From Ramazzottius varieornatus (Eukaryota > Tardigrada > Eutardigrada > Parachela > Ramazzottiidae), in assembly GCA_001949185.1 (NCBI GenBank), contig BDGG01000001.1, positions 2,559,324-2,623,323 of the forward strand: a stretch of 64,000 nucleotides of DNA, in the 5' to 3' direction. This document shows, piece by piece, positions 1 through 12,783 of this stretch (its first letter is position 1; every line of letters begins with the position of its first letter). The position numbers were made by a program, and so were the translations under genes. The notes beneath the pieces were generated by a model. It saw only the letters and a list, made by a program, of their open reading frames with translations. It did no database searches and was not told where the DNA came from.

Positions 1-94
1 CCGTCAATTCGATTACCGCGCGTTGAAAAAACAACACTTTTTTCGCTGTCCAATTTTTCTGCATATTTTTCTGGTCGTTTTTGAAAAGGAAGAA

Positions 95-606
95 TCAACC
101 TTGACTTTCGCTCCAAACGCCGTTGGACTGTTCGTCCACCCCGGGGCAGACTTGCTCCAGTTCCGGCAGCTGTTCCGGTATTCTTGAACCGTCAGCGGAC
201 AAGGAAGCTACGGCATCGTTAGAGGAGAAATCGGAAGGTTTGCAACGCAGTCTGCCGCGGCATTCAACGTGTTTGTCACCATAGAATAAACACTGGCCGA
301 TAATTGTGCTGTTACTCCCAACCGCACCCACACTCGGAACTAAAAATAACAATCACATTCCCTTCAAGTATTGTCTATACAGAGTAACTCGACTCAAAAC
401 CGATCACATTTCATCTCAATCAAATTCAAGGCCTCGATGATCCCCATACCCAATATCGATATTCCGACGAGGAGGATCCCAACCAGCGAAAAACGGTTTG
501 GAATATTTAGATCCATGTTCTCATCCGCCCAAAATCCAACTGACCAATAATTCATAACATGCTTTGCCGCGATCTGCGCGTGTGAAACTCTGCAAGATGG
601 GTTCAT
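95..606 (-). CDS. possible fragment of an unknown type II membrane protein
   Basis: Two open stretches on the minus strand look like neighbouring exons. The first (about 606-400) starts with a methionine and holds one hydrophobic segment of about 18 residues (SLVGILLVGISILGMGII), so it could be a signal anchor. The second (about 340-95) begins after a TTTTTAG acceptor and encodes an ectodomain-like stretch with an N-glycosylation site (NST) and several cysteines. They join in frame if the donor is GTGATC near 413. The order membrane segment then cysteine-containing domain suggests a type II membrane protein, but I recognise no family. The gene may continue off the left edge. The evidence is composition and plausible splice sites only; either piece could be chance. 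Confidence 0.35.
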
Positions 607-3406
607 TTATGGAATCGGTTGTTTTCCTTTAAATGTAAGTACTCTCGATCATATCAGTCTAGAGATCGTCGCCGGAAATGTTTAGCCATTACGGCTATTT
701 TCCCTACGCTAATCTGACTCAACTTGGCTCTATCCGGTAATCTTCGGCTAGATTATCGAATATAGAAATCGTCCCACAGTTCAAGCTACAATGAACTGTA
801 CTGAGCATACTGCATTTCCCAGTCCTTCTACGTCACACCAACAACTTCCTCGCTGTGAAGTACTCGGAAGCCGTCAGCAACGCTGGAAGAAGATTCGTTA
901 GAAAAAGGCGTAGTCAATATTGTTCCTTTCGAATTACATGTCAAAAAACATCAGTTAACCAGTCAAGCATGAACTAATTTTGCGGGTTATGTATCCGGGA
1001 ACCTGCTGTGCTTAAGGTCAGAGTACAGTACGGTACTCATGAGGCATGTGACGGGAGATGCCGGCTAGTAAGTAAAATGACAGCGTGCGTGATTTGTTGT
1101 AATCATCGCAAACGGGATATTACGGACTGGCGATCGATTAGGTCTCCGCTGAGAAGTCTGATTACGGCTGGTGGGCTCCAGCGTTAAGTGCGCCAACCCG
1201 CCCCAATGCCTGCTCTAAGGTGGCAAAACTGCCAGAGTTGAAATGCCCTTTTTATCCTCAAATTTTCAATCGATAGGACACAATTACCCCTGCGAGTGTG
1301 TCAATTATATCCCTACTCCACCACCTAATAGACTAGCCATCCCACCATTCGCTCCCTCTACGTGCCTGCAGAGCTTGTCAAGATAGCCTGTAGACTTTCC
1401 TGGACTCACATAAAATACTTTGTAATCCCACGCTCAGCCTTGAGCACTACAAACTGGTGTGTGCTACTTTAAATTTCGAAGAAATATCGTTGAAAAAAAT
1501 TCCATAGTGGGAGTGGAGAAACTGCCGTCTTGGATAAAATTATGAGATATTATTGTTGTTTTTTCTTGAATACTTAGTATTCGGTGTGTAAAAATGTTAC
1601 AAAGAACTCCTCTTGGACTTGACGAAGGCAGGAGACTTGGTGGAATATACGTTTGCTTGGGCTGGCGAATCGCGAACTTTCCTGCGTGTGCAAAACGATC
1701 ACATAACATTTGAGGGGTTCATTTATGTCTCATTATGTGCACGAGTATTTCCGGTTGGGTGTCAATTGTCATGAGGGACAATCATCCCCTTCATGGTATG
1801 GCGCAAGAGCAGATGGTGCTGTTTTTCCGGTACTCAAATACCCAGCACAGTGGGGACGATGTGGGTCGAATTACGTGCTGGATGGAACATGTCAAAACGC
1901 CAGGAAATTCTAGTCGCAAGTTGTGAGTATCGACTTTTTAAAAGAAGGAAGAAGAAAAAGAGTTTGAATGGGGCTCTTGGACGACGACGAACGCTAACGT
2001 CAGTCGGAGAGAGAAACCAGGGTAAAGTTTGCATAAGGAACATTTGCCTGATTCGAAATGAGGCACATGAGCTGAATCCAGCAGATTGACCAGCTCTCGC
2101 CTGCCATGATCGGCATAAACTGTCGACCGGGATCTCTCGCGCAGGGCGCACAGACGAGACGGAAATGTAATGGGAGAAGTGATCAATAAGTCTTTGACAT
2201 GCAGAGTAGTATATCAGCTAGGCCCAACTTGAAAATACATTCTCCCGCTCGGCGGGATGTATAACGAGGAAGGAAGAGAGTGCTCTGCATATGCTTGTAT
2301 TACAGTACGCGCCCATGATGGATCTATACAATACACAAAAAGTCTAGCTAAGCCGTATAACTAACTTTACGCGCACACCGCATCAACAGAATCACTTTGC
2401 CACTTCTTTTGCCACTAATGAAAAGACGTCAACCATACAATGCCGTCCCATAATCCCTCACTCAACTTTATCGGTATGCCTTCATCGGAAATTTGACATC
2501 TCACTCAAGGAAACCAGTTCCCCGTCGTCTTGGTCCTCGCAAAAAACGCGCCTCCGAAGCTAAAGCCTTGGGAGACGAGACTTGATTTCGCTGAATGCTA
2601 CAAGTGCGCGGTTTGTCTTCCTCGTTTCTTTACGGAATACCCACTACGGAACAATATCTTTCGGCGCTCCCCACTACCTTACGAAAATTACAAGCGTTAT
2701 GGCAAAGTGTTTCCTCAGACTGAATCCGGTACTAGCTTTGATCAGGTCTAACTGAGGTAAGGCCCTTTTTTATGGTCCCGTAAAGAGCGTGTAATACATC
2801 TAAGTTAGTTGGTAATATATTATCTGCTCAGTATCCGCTCAGCAGTCAGGCATGCAAACTACTGTAGGCCTTGAGTACCCTCGCTCTCGTGTAAAGTAAT
2901 ACCTGTCATACGTTCTTTCTGCTCGGGCTCAGTACGGTGTAGAACTCCATAGCGAGCCTTTCCTGTGCTAAGTATGCGTATTCTCAAGAAGACTGCATCG
3001 CACAAAATAAACGAAGTTAAAAATCGGAGATGCAGATTGGAATATTGTACTGTCCATGAGCGCGGAAAACGCATCCGGTTCTCTCGTTAGTCGAGACTTA
3101 ATGTGTTTCGAAATATTTGTATGCATATGAGCCCGTTATCGACTAAGTTTTCGAAAATGATATCCGTACTACAGTACACCGTTGTCGCTAACAACGCAAG
3201 ATGGACGCGCCTTTTTCTTGTGCTCAACAACACGTGCTTTCTTGATGAGGAAAATTGAGGAGGAAATTATGCTGTCGCGAAACGATCCGGGTGACTGAAG
3301 CAGGAAGCGGTTATGCAACATCACTTACCTTTTCTCTCACGCTATTCTTGAAATTAGCTTGAACTTCGAACTAAATGATCTTCATGTTCCAGGACGCCCT
3401 CCCACA
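607..3406. other. gene-poor stretch upstream of robo
   Basis: About 2.8 kb without a convincing gene. Short open frames on both strands lack family features or supporting splice sites. Since the first coding exon of robo is preceded by an acceptor-like TTCCAG, this stretch probably holds its promoter and a 5' untranslated exon, which I cannot place. Confidence 0.5.
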
Positions 3407-6400
3407 ATGACACGGACAACCTTGCCCGATAGAAGCACCCTGATGAGAATATTCTTCCATCTTACGGTTTTCACGCTGGGCTTTACGACAGCTGGTATGA
3501 AAATTCTCACTCCATCCCTCCTTCCCTTTTACTGCAGGAATATAATTTAATGTAAATATGAATATAAACTGGGTATCCTACAGTTCCGCCCATGCCGCAA
3601 GGTTCGATGAGGAGTACAGCAGAAACAGGCCTTTCGACCGGACGAGCACCACGAATAATTGAGCATCCATCTGATCTGATAGTACCTCGTAACGAGCCAG
3701 CAACTCTTCACTGTCGAGCTGACGGAATCCCTAACCCTCAAATTTCATGGTTCAAGGACCATGGAGAGCTCGTTGGCAGCTTGCCTGCTAGTCATGCACA
3801 AGATAATGCAGCCACGCGAAAACTAGATGGCGAAGCAGCGCTCGATCCTCGTATCGTGCAACAAAATGGCGCCTTGTTCTTCACGCGCGTCTTGCATAAC
3901 CGGAAGGGCAGCAGAACAGACTCTGGCATATACTTCTGCAAAGCAGTCAATCAGTTTGGCGAAGTCAGAAGCAACAACGCAAGTCTTCAAGTTGCGTGTA
4001 AGTACTTGACGTCCTGATTGCGGAAGTCCTAAGAAGTGCCCTGGAAGCCTTTCTACTTCTTCCCTGATTTTCTGTTTAAGCTTGAGTATTTTTCAGTTCT
4101 CCAACCGTATTCCCATACACTCACTTGTTGGCATTTTTACCTTATATCCGCCTTCTTGCACCGTCGAATTTTTCAGATATTCGAGACGACTTCCGGCGTC
4201 AGCTAAATGGGACTATCCTTACACGAGCCGGTGAATCCACCCAGCTGGACTGCAATCCTCCACGTGGCTTTCCCATTCCGAAGATTTACTGGAAGGCACA
4301 AGACGGCAAACAAGTGAAAACGGCTGGTCGATTCACATTGACTGGAGAAGGTAACTTACTCATCGATAACGTCAAGGCGGGAGACGCCGGAGACTACACC
4401 TGTGTTGTGGAGAACCTGGCCGGACAGCGAGAATCCGCACCCGTCACGCTCCGAGTCTTGTCTGCCCCTTCGGCGCTGGTACCACCACATGACATCACGG
4501 CACTGGCAGACGATAATATCGTGCTGGAATGTAAAGCGAAGGGGTATCCGGAACCCATCATATCTTGGAGGAGGAACGACAGTCGACGAGCTCTGTACAG
4601 CAATCGGATCACCAGCCAGGAGCCAGGAGTTCTGCGGATCAGCCGCGTTACAACTTCTGATGAAGGAATCTATATCTGTCAGGCAGAAGTAAGACATATC
4701 AGAACACATTTCCGAGCAGGTCCAGCGGAAGTCAAAACTCTGGGAAACGCGAGAATACGAAAAGAGCGATATGACGAACTCGCTGTGACGTTATGGCCAA
4801 TAAGGACATGACCTCACACTGTAATTCAAATTGAGATACAGTAATTTCGCTGCGAACTTGCCAATAATTTCTTCCCACAATATCTCCGTACACTGAACTA
4901 TTCTGGCATTGGGTTGAGAGGTGCTTTACGCGTCTTACTTTCTAGCATGTTTCTCTTTGTAGAATACGATCGGCTCAACGACGATAGGCTCGGCGACGGT
5001 AACAGTCCATACACGGCCAACTTTCATCGTGCCTCCTCAGGATCAACGCGTAGTGGTGAACGCCGATGTCTCCTTGGACTGCTTGACCAGCGGAATACCA
5101 GCACCAGCAGTATTCTGGACGAGAGAAGGCAGCCAAGCGTTGATGTTCCCTAACCAGCCAAACGGGCGTTTCTTGGTCCAATCCGACGGCACGCTGACCA
5201 TCAGCAATGTGAAGATCGAAGATGCTGGATTCTTCGTTTGTTCTGCCCTCTCCGTGGCGGGATCTGCCATCGCTAAAGTGAAGCTGTATGTAACCTGAAA
5301 CTATACGAAACTTGTGATAAGCAACGTGGAATGAGAAGGATTTCGTTCGCAGAGAAATTTCCGAAGTGGCAAAATCGCCATTTCCTGTGATACTAGTCGG
5401 TCCTGCCAATCAAACACTGGCAATCAGCTCGGTTGCCTTTCTGCCGTGCAGAGCGTCCGGAACGCCCTCTATTCGCTGGACAAAGGATGGCGATGACGTC
5501 ACGGCGGAACGCCATCCTCGAGCCAGAATCCTGGACACTGGAACGCTACAAATTTCCGACCTGCGCATTACAGATTCTGGGATCTACACCTGCATAGCTT
5601 CATCTGTCAATGGAAGAAGCACGTGGTCAGCTGGCCTGATAGTGGACTCCCCAGCCAATGGACATGTGATGTTCCACCGGATGCCCGACATCTCCAGTCT
5701 TCCTGGTAACATTTCCATATTTCAGTTTCCAAAACTTTTCATCGGCGTTCGAGTTGTTTATTTCCATTGTGAATACGTACGTTTATCATCTAACGATAAA
5801 AGTGCATATTGTATTCTGTTCCGCAGATCCACCCTCCAAGCCACAAGTGGACAATGTGACCGAGAAATCCGTCGAGCTCACCTGGAAGATCGCACCATCG
5901 ACCCATTCTGACGTGAGCATCTTGAAACTATACAGGGTGGAGTATTTCGCTTTCGACAATCCGAAAGGTTGGATAGTCTTCGGGCAGCCCACGAGCTCGA
6001 GCCAACTCGTCATCTCTTCTCTTCGTCCGGATTCTTCTTACGTGTTCCTCGTTCGTACTCTTACATCAGCCGGTCTCTCGCAACCAAGCCCGCTGTCGGA
6101 CATCGTCAGGACCATGAACACTCCGAGACAGATGCCAGACTACGACCTGTCGGAGATCCGTTTAAAGTTCTCTGTCAGGATGGTACAGCTGTTGGAGGTC
6201 CAGGCTACCTCTTCGGTGTCATTGACGATTGTGTGGAAAGTCATCCAAGATGAAAAACTAATCGCTGGGTATTACGTCAAATACCGCGAGCACTTGCTGT
6301 TCAAAGGCAACTATTCCATTGTCACGTTCCATCGAGGCAGTGGACATTACTCATACACGCTGTTCGGTCTGAAGAAGTTTACGCAGTATGAAGTGACACT

Positions 6401-8566
6401 GATCCCGTTCTACAAAGACATTCAAGGGAGAGACAGCAATGTCTTGATTGGACAAACATTATCCGATGGTAAGACTGGAATATCAATGCAGGTATTTTAG
6501 TTGATGGTTAAACTTTTCTTTCGTTTCTAGTACCTGATGCGCCACCTGAGAACGTGCGGGTCTCGATAATCAACACAACGACGTTGCAAGTGAACTGGCA
6601 TCCGCCTGCATCGACGCATGTGAATGGGAACTTGAACGGGTACAGGCTGCTGATAATACCGACAGGCGGAAGTCCGCAAGAGAATGACGTTCACGTACCG
6701 GTTTACCTCATTAAAAACGTCTCCTCAACTGACGAAAGTAGCTTGAGTGAAACTGTCTCGAACCTGGTCTCGGGGATGCGTTACCGGATAACGGTGGCTG
6801 CGCGAACTGATGCGGGACTTGGACTGTCAAGTCGGCCCCTCTACGTCCGCATGGGTAAGTAAATATCCAAATTCCAATTCTATGTTTTGGGTTATCGGAA
6901 GAGAGAAGTACCAGAAAGTTTTCGTCATATGAAAACATATTCATAATTTTCAGAGCGACCGGTTTCCGGTACGGTGGATCTTCTGCAGGAGCCTTGGTTC
7001 ATCAGCGTCCTGTCTTCCGTCTTGGTCCTCTGCATGCTGGCTATCGGTATTCTCTTCATAATACGACGACGCCAAATGGCCCTTCAACTCAAAGCGTCAA
7101 AGCTGCCGGCTTATAATTCGCCAGGACCCTACCACCCATACATTCGCCCTTCCGATAGTGGCGCACTCCTTCCCAACTCCATCATGGGTTTCCCGTTCGT
7201 GCCATCTACACCTTATACCGACCAGCGGACATCGACAGTTCGACCAAGTGACTGGGCCTCCGTCTGTGCAACAGAAGTCGACTTCCGGTCACAGGGATGT
7301 CAGTTGAGCAATCGAATGTTCATCGGCAATGATCAAGTGGTGCAGTATCAACAGCCTGAATGTCCAGTCCATGGTACCATTCGCCACTCGCACAACCTTC
7401 ATGAAAGATTGGCCAAAGCAGAGACAGGCGAAAGTAGCCTGTCGTCTTATCATTCGCACATGTACTCCAACCCGGAAACGGCCAGTGTACACAGCCGTCA
7501 CTCTTCGTTCGATAAAGCACAACAGGACTTCGCGTACGGGTTGAAGGCCTACGAAGACCGCATCCTGATGGAATGGAAGCAGTTTCTCCCGCCACCTCCA
7601 CGCTATCCACCTTCGCTTCCTTCAACAGACAGGAACTCTCCAACTTCAGAGATGGATGGAAATCCCGAGATGGACGACGACCAGTTGGGCGACTATGATT
7701 TCGCTAGACGTTTGAGCGATCTGCGTCATCAGTACGAGCTCGCTCTGCGTATAAGAGACAGCCAGAACGTGCTGAGTCCGCTGGACCAGCAAGGCATGGA
7801 TCTTCATCAAAACGATATACTCCTGCGCCGCGGAGTCAAAGAAAGATTCTCCATTGTAGCTTCACAACGTCCAGGAAGCTTGATAAGAACTCGGAGCTTT
7901 GATTCATGTGTAAACAACGAGGACGCCAGAAGTATAGGTAAGCGTACAACTTCCGGTTGCCTCTTTATAGAGCCCGTTGTTTACAGCCGTGTTTGTTACT
8001 GACGGTAACGCACCTGTATCGTAGGAGGAAGTAGTGATGATCAAACGGACGATGTGAAGTACATCGACGAAGGAGTCAACGAGACTAGTCCTTGCCTAAG
8101 CTCGGAGGCGTCTTTCTTCCTTGAGAAACCTCCGCCACGTCAGAGTATCCAATTACTGAGACAACGTTACTCCACTGAACTTCCGGCCATGCCGGAAACC
8201 CACATTGTTCCTCATCATGCTCAAAGAATAATCAACGGACTTCAAAAGCCGTTCCAAAGAATCGGCAACGCTTCAGGTAATTCATTGCGGTGTATCCAAT
8301 AATGTTATTCACAGTGGGAGTGAAGCTTTTCACTGTCCATTTCAGAAGCAGGTGCGCAAGTCCGGTTTTCGAAGCCGCTCATCGCAGAGAAGCCAGGTCA
8401 CATGTTTCCTTCCACACTGCCGATGAGAAGAAGTTCAACCAAAGAACTCGTCAACGACCAGCGGGATACCAATGGTCGGAAAAAGAAGATTAAAGTCCCC
8501 AGAAAACGGCGACCCAAGACAGTGAGACAAGTCCAGCAAGGAAGTTCAACTGTCCCGGACTGCTGA
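3407..8566 (+). CDS. robo: Roundabout (Robo) axon-guidance receptor
   Basis: Single-pass receptor for Slit, controlling axon and cell guidance at the plasma membrane. About ten exons read in order: a signal peptide (MRIFFHLTVFTLGF), five Ig domains (3595-5700; Ig2 begins IRDDFRRQ, the conserved Robo Ig1-Ig2 junction), three fibronectin III domains (5826-6853), a transmembrane helix (about 7000-7065) and a long cytoplasmic tail. The 5 Ig + 3 FNIII + TM order is diagnostic for Robo. The tail contains FLPPPPRYPP, matching the CC2 type of Ena/VASP-binding proline motif, and tyrosine-containing stretches near the membrane that could correspond to CC0/CC1. The last exon is basic and ends STVPDC. 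ATG 3407 is the first in-frame start before the signal peptide; an acceptor just upstream suggests a 5' untranslated exon. Most introns are 50-130 bp. Confidence 0.93.
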
Positions 8567-9117
8567 TAAAATTCGAAGTCTTCCAGCCGAAATTCTGGCT
8601 GAACTTCCCTGTGCACCCCTAAGATACCATTCCATGTTAACAATGAAACTTTATTTCATGTACGTAGACACAAGATCCGAAATGGATGGCCACGAACAGA
8701 TTCACGAAGAGTAATCAAAGCGACAGAGACTAAGACAAGAGGACAGTGAGAGTGAGGTTCGTATGTTGAGTACTGCATTAAAGTAAAACTGTAGGAAAGA
8801 TTTTTTAGCGAAACAACTTGCCGAATATGACCAAGCAAAGTACAGTACGTACTACGATCGAGTCTGAAGCGCTTGGAGTTTCCCAAGCTTACAACCAAAT
8901 TCGCTTCAACTAAAGCATCTTACGACATTACCAGATTGCGAAAATTCTACTAAACTAAGCTCATCGTCTTTCGCTGGGGTAAAATCTTTCTGTGTAAAAC
9001 TAATTATGGGCGAACTTCAACGTGCTTCCGGCTCTAAGCGTTACTTCATCATTCAGCGACTCTGTTTTGATGAGATTTCATATGGTGTTGCTTAACTTTA
9101 ACAACTGACGTTTTCGT
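8567..9117. other. intergenic, robo 3' / RING gene 3'
   Basis: Convergent gap of 550 bp between the robo stop and the stop of the minus-strand RRM/RING gene. It should contain both 3' untranslated regions. No further gene or repeat was seen. Confidence 0.5.
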
Positions 9118-11223
9118 TTATGCCGCCATTACTCGGTCGACGACATCGTTGCAGTCTTCCTTGGGACAGTTCTCTAGCTTCATTCCGCAGTCCATACATG
9201 TGGTGGCATGTCCACACCACAACATGATGCAATTCGGAGGCTTCACTTTGCATATAATGCACTTACTGGTCTGATGATTCTCGTCGGCCTTGGCCGCTGC
9301 ATTCGGAACCTGAGTCTGAGTTCGTGCTACAGGTACTCCGTTAGGCCCATTGGCCGTTGAAGGAGCATTTGGCAAAGAATCGACTAGGCTGGCCATACCG
9401 AAGCCCGCCAGTGTGGCCACGTTGAATCCCGCTTTGAGGTACGCCGGAAGTGGACGTGTATTAGCCTTACACTCCATCTGCACATATTCCAAAATTAGAT
9501 GAAAGAAAAACAAACCTCATTTCGAGGGTCGGCAAACGGAACGTACACATCGTTATCTCCAGTGGCGCACGCTACTAGCTGACAACGATAGATAGGTGAG
9601 CCACTTGGGCCAACGATCTTGTGAGGTTCGTTTGCCGGTCTGTCATGTAATCATCGTAATGGAAACCGTACCTGTCTTCCCAAAACTTGTATGTAGTGTA
9701 GGTTGCATATGTAGTCAGCGTCGTCAGTTCTCTCGTACTCAACGTAAGCGAACCCACGATGCTTGTTTGTCTTTTCCATCAGCGGCATCTGTATGTCGCG
9801 AATTCCCCCGACAGTGTGCTCCAACAGGGCATCCTTCAGGTCCTGAATGGTGGCCTGGTTGGAAATGCCTCCACAGTACACCTGGTAGGGATGGGGGAAA
9901 AGGTTTCGAGGGAAGGCCTGCTTGTTCTCCGCTCGTCGTTGTGCAGCCTCACGAGTACTCTGCAACGAAGAACTTGTGTGTGGATACTTGTACTGCGGAA
10001 GCTGGAAAACAATTTCACAAAATTAACTTCATAACTCTTTTATGCAAAAACAACGTTAGATTCCAAATAACAAACAAACAAGCGTAGACTAGAAAAGCAG
10101 AAAGACTTACGGCAAAAGCTTTCGGATAAACCGGGAACCGATCAATGATATGCTGAGCAGTTGCCAACACCTTCGTCGCGGATTCAGGATTGATAAAGCG
10201 AACTATGGCCGTTGCAGGTTTGTTTGGATAGGGCGTCTTAATTACGTCTTGGACATGACCAAAGTTTTCAAAGTACACCAACAACTGCTGTTCCGACAGC
10301 TGACTAACGTTCGGAACAAACACCTTTCTGGAAATGCAAGAAAGATACGTTAGTCGGATGATTATAAGGAGTAAAGAAATCTATCTCGAAAGTCTTACAA
10401 GTTATCTGGAGCGGGATCCTTCTTCGACAACGGCGCAGTAAACCCTGTGGTACTGTTTACCAATGCGAGCTGTGGCTGCGCACTGGAAGCAACAGCTGGT
10501 AGAGAGAAATAGTTCTGTCGAACATCACCTTTCTCCGAATCGAACTGGATACTTCCAGCTGGTTTGCTGATCAGAGCATCCGAGTTGCCAGAGCTGGAGT
10601 GGACCGGATTTCCGAGCGAAACCTGACTTTCATTCTTCTTAACACTGACTTGATCGCTTCCGTTTGTCGTAGCCTTAGGTCCCGCAAACGATGCCACAGA
10701 AACATGGTCACTCTTCGAACCAGCAATCTCGATCCCAGGCTCGATCACGTTAAGCCTAGAAAAAAAGTAGTAGTGATTTCTAATTGGAGTAGAAAACGTT
10801 CGAAACCATCAGGGCACACAAAAACAGAACGCACTTTTCGATGATATCGTCTTGGATGCCCTTATTAAATTTCACGATCTTTTTCTGCAATAAAATTTAC
10901 AGTAAGAATATTGCACCGTAACAACTGGTCAGATGAAAACAGAGAGTGTACGGCTGTACGCGTGAGAGGAAGACCGGTTTCGTTCGATGAATTATAACGT
11001 ACCGATGCAGCCAATAATTTTAACAGCTCTTCCTTCGTGTTTCCCGCTTCGAGTGCACCCTGGAAATCCGACTCAAGCTCGTCTCGGTGCTCGAGGATAC
11101 CTGCAGACGAACAACCATGTCGATCTCAGCCAGTCGAAAATTATATCGTCTTTCTTCCTTGAGTCATGCTACAACGCTCGTACCAGCGTATCTTGTTCGA
11201 AAGACTCCTTCTTTTCCTGCCAT
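9118..11223 (-). CDS. RRM-RRM-RING protein (putative RNA-binding E3 ligase)
   Basis: Assembled from about seven exons starting MAGKEGVFRT at 11223. After an N-terminal acidic helix and a Ser/Ala-rich linker come a first RRM (about 10316-10113, beginning KVFVPNVSQLSEQQLLVYF), a second RRM (about 9880-9674, with RNP1-like HRGFAYVEY) and a C-terminal RING-like finger (about 9260-9130: CIIC..., CGHATTCMDC, NCPKEDC). RRMs bind RNA; a RING of this CGH type usually recruits an E2 for ubiquitin transfer, so an RNA-guided or RNA-regulated ligase is an inference. I do not recognise a named orthologue with this order. A MITE copy (9531-9636) lies between the second RRM and the RING exon. The MITE-derived stretch has an in-phase acceptor and donor and could encode about 21 residues; skipping it also keeps phase, so both forms are possible. 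Confidence 0.75.
9531..9636. mobile_element. MITE-like element, copy 1 (best preserved)
   Basis: A 106-bp palindromic element. Its ends are GGCAAACGGAAC and the inverse of GGCAAACGAACC, and inside these lie AGTGGCGCACGC and the inverse match CCACTTGGGCCAACGATC. It is flanked by GGTC on both sides, a likely 4-bp target-site duplication. It has no coding capacity, so it is non-autonomous. It sits at an intron/exon border of the RRM/RING gene. Confidence 0.8.
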
Positions 11224-11670
11224 CTTGAGTCGTTGTGTGAAGATATCTCCTACTTTCCGGCTAAATTGGACTTGGATACTACAGCACAGATGATAGATCT
11301 ACGGGAAAAACAGGATCTCCTTTCATTGCCCACCTACGAAAAACATCTAGATCACCAAGATAAGAGCACATAGCGCAGTTTGATCCTGCAGGACTATTAA
11401 CGGGCATGCTCTGACGACTCACCGTAGACTTCGGTTGCTGATGGAACAGGGCAAGTGGTGGCAAACAGGATGAGATCCGTTACATCGCGAGAGATGGTCA
11501 GGAGCCGGAACAAAACCCGTTATATGGCGGACATCTTTGCACTGCCGGGGCAGCCTGGCACAGCTGATCAGTCAGCTGATAACAGATGGAGGGTGACCCT
11601 CCATGAAGGGGGCAGATTGAAAATTCCCTAATAGCTGGATCGGGACCGTAAACGGGTAAACAATTCGCGG

Positions 11671-11700
11671 GGCGGCACCCTAACGGGTACTGTTGCCGCC
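11671..11700. repeat. stem-loop, GGCGGCACCC / GGGT..TGCCGCC
   Basis: GGCGGCA pairs with TGCCGCC across 16 bases, with CCC/GGG pairing inside. This is a 30-bp intergenic hairpin of unknown role. Confidence 0.5.
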
Positions 11701-11982
11701 GAGGGAGGCTAAAAGGGAAGAAAACGGGAACTGGGTTTATGGCAGCGCGTATCCCAAGTTCCCAACCATTGAATTACTCCCTATGACTCAGAATACAATG
11801 CTATAGCCTTATTCCCTTCTTTTGTTACCTACTTTCGCTTCTTCTCAGTCACATCCCATTCACAAGCTTATCTCCACTAATGTTGTACTTTGCCCTTCAC
11901 TGGGCAAAGCAAAGTTCAGCAGGGGTTTCAAACACAAACTTACGAACAAAACCAGCTCCGCAACGACAGCTCGTGCCTAAAA

Positions 11983-12022
11983 ATCCCATGTTAGACCCAC
12001 CTGAAGTGGTTTGACATGGGAT
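11983..12022. repeat. stem-loop ATCCCATGT...ACATGGGAT
   Basis: A perfect 9-bp outer stem with an inner CCAC/GTGG helix around a CTGAA loop. It could be a small structured RNA or part of an old palindromic transposon; the sequence alone does not decide. Confidence 0.5.
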
Positions 12023-12141
12023 AACATGGTATATCAAGTCGCATGCAAGGTTGTATTACTAAGCTATGCGAGCATTACGTTAATAGCCTCACACTGTATC
12101 GGCGGCAACAATTACAGAACTGCTTGCCCTAAAGGAACCTC

Positions 12142-12165
12142 ACGGCTCGAGCGGAGTCGAGCCGT
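12142..12165. repeat. stem-loop ACGGCTCGA-GCGGAG-TCGAGCCGT
   Basis: Perfect 9-bp arms around a six-base loop, in intergenic DNA with no gene nearby in phase. Not followed by a T run. Confidence 0.55.
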
Positions 12166-12783
12166 TGGGTAACCAAAATTTACACTACTGCGACCGCTCG
12201 GCTCGCCCATGGCAGTTAAACTAGCTAGTGGTTCTGACCACTGAGAAGGCCGAGCAAAGGAGGCAAAAGATTATAGGCCACACACTTCTACTGCGTTACG
12301 TTGCAGTTGCGAGTAGAACGTTTCTGTTGCCCGGATCAAGTTATGCATTTGTTTTCAGTACAGAGCTTGCGATATGTTAAAGGTCGAACAATCTGATCGT
12401 CCATGATATCTCGACAGACTTAAAAAGGGCCTCGCTTCGCTCGGCCTGATTAGCACTGTGAATTCGCTAATTTCCCGTAATTCACTAATCACTCTTCCCA
12501 ATTTCCCGTTTTCTGTCGGAAGTGTCGATCTCTCGGCTACCTTGAAAGGTGTAGTAACCTCTTCCTTGTACACCCAACGGCGCTGAATGTAAGGTGTAAC
12601 CATCTTTGTCTTTTCGGGCTTCCCGGCTCGGTTTCGTATGTTGTGGAGCATTTCATGCCTGATGCCTCTTGCTCTTCATAGGTGAAACCTGGGATTTCCT
12701 CTATAGCTAAATCTGAATGCCGACACGAAGAGGACTTTTGGGATACTAAAGACATTGTTGTCTTCGACCTGCTGGCTCTCTTG

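Larger units (their letters stand above)
11224..12783. other. intergenic region rich in short hairpins
   Basis: About 1.5 kb between two divergent genes (RRM/RING on minus, BolA on plus). It should hold both promoters. I see no gene, but three compact stem-loops lie in it (listed separately), together with related GC-rich words around 12180-12260 (CTCGGCTCG, GGCCGAGC) and 12425-12450. Confidence 0.5.
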
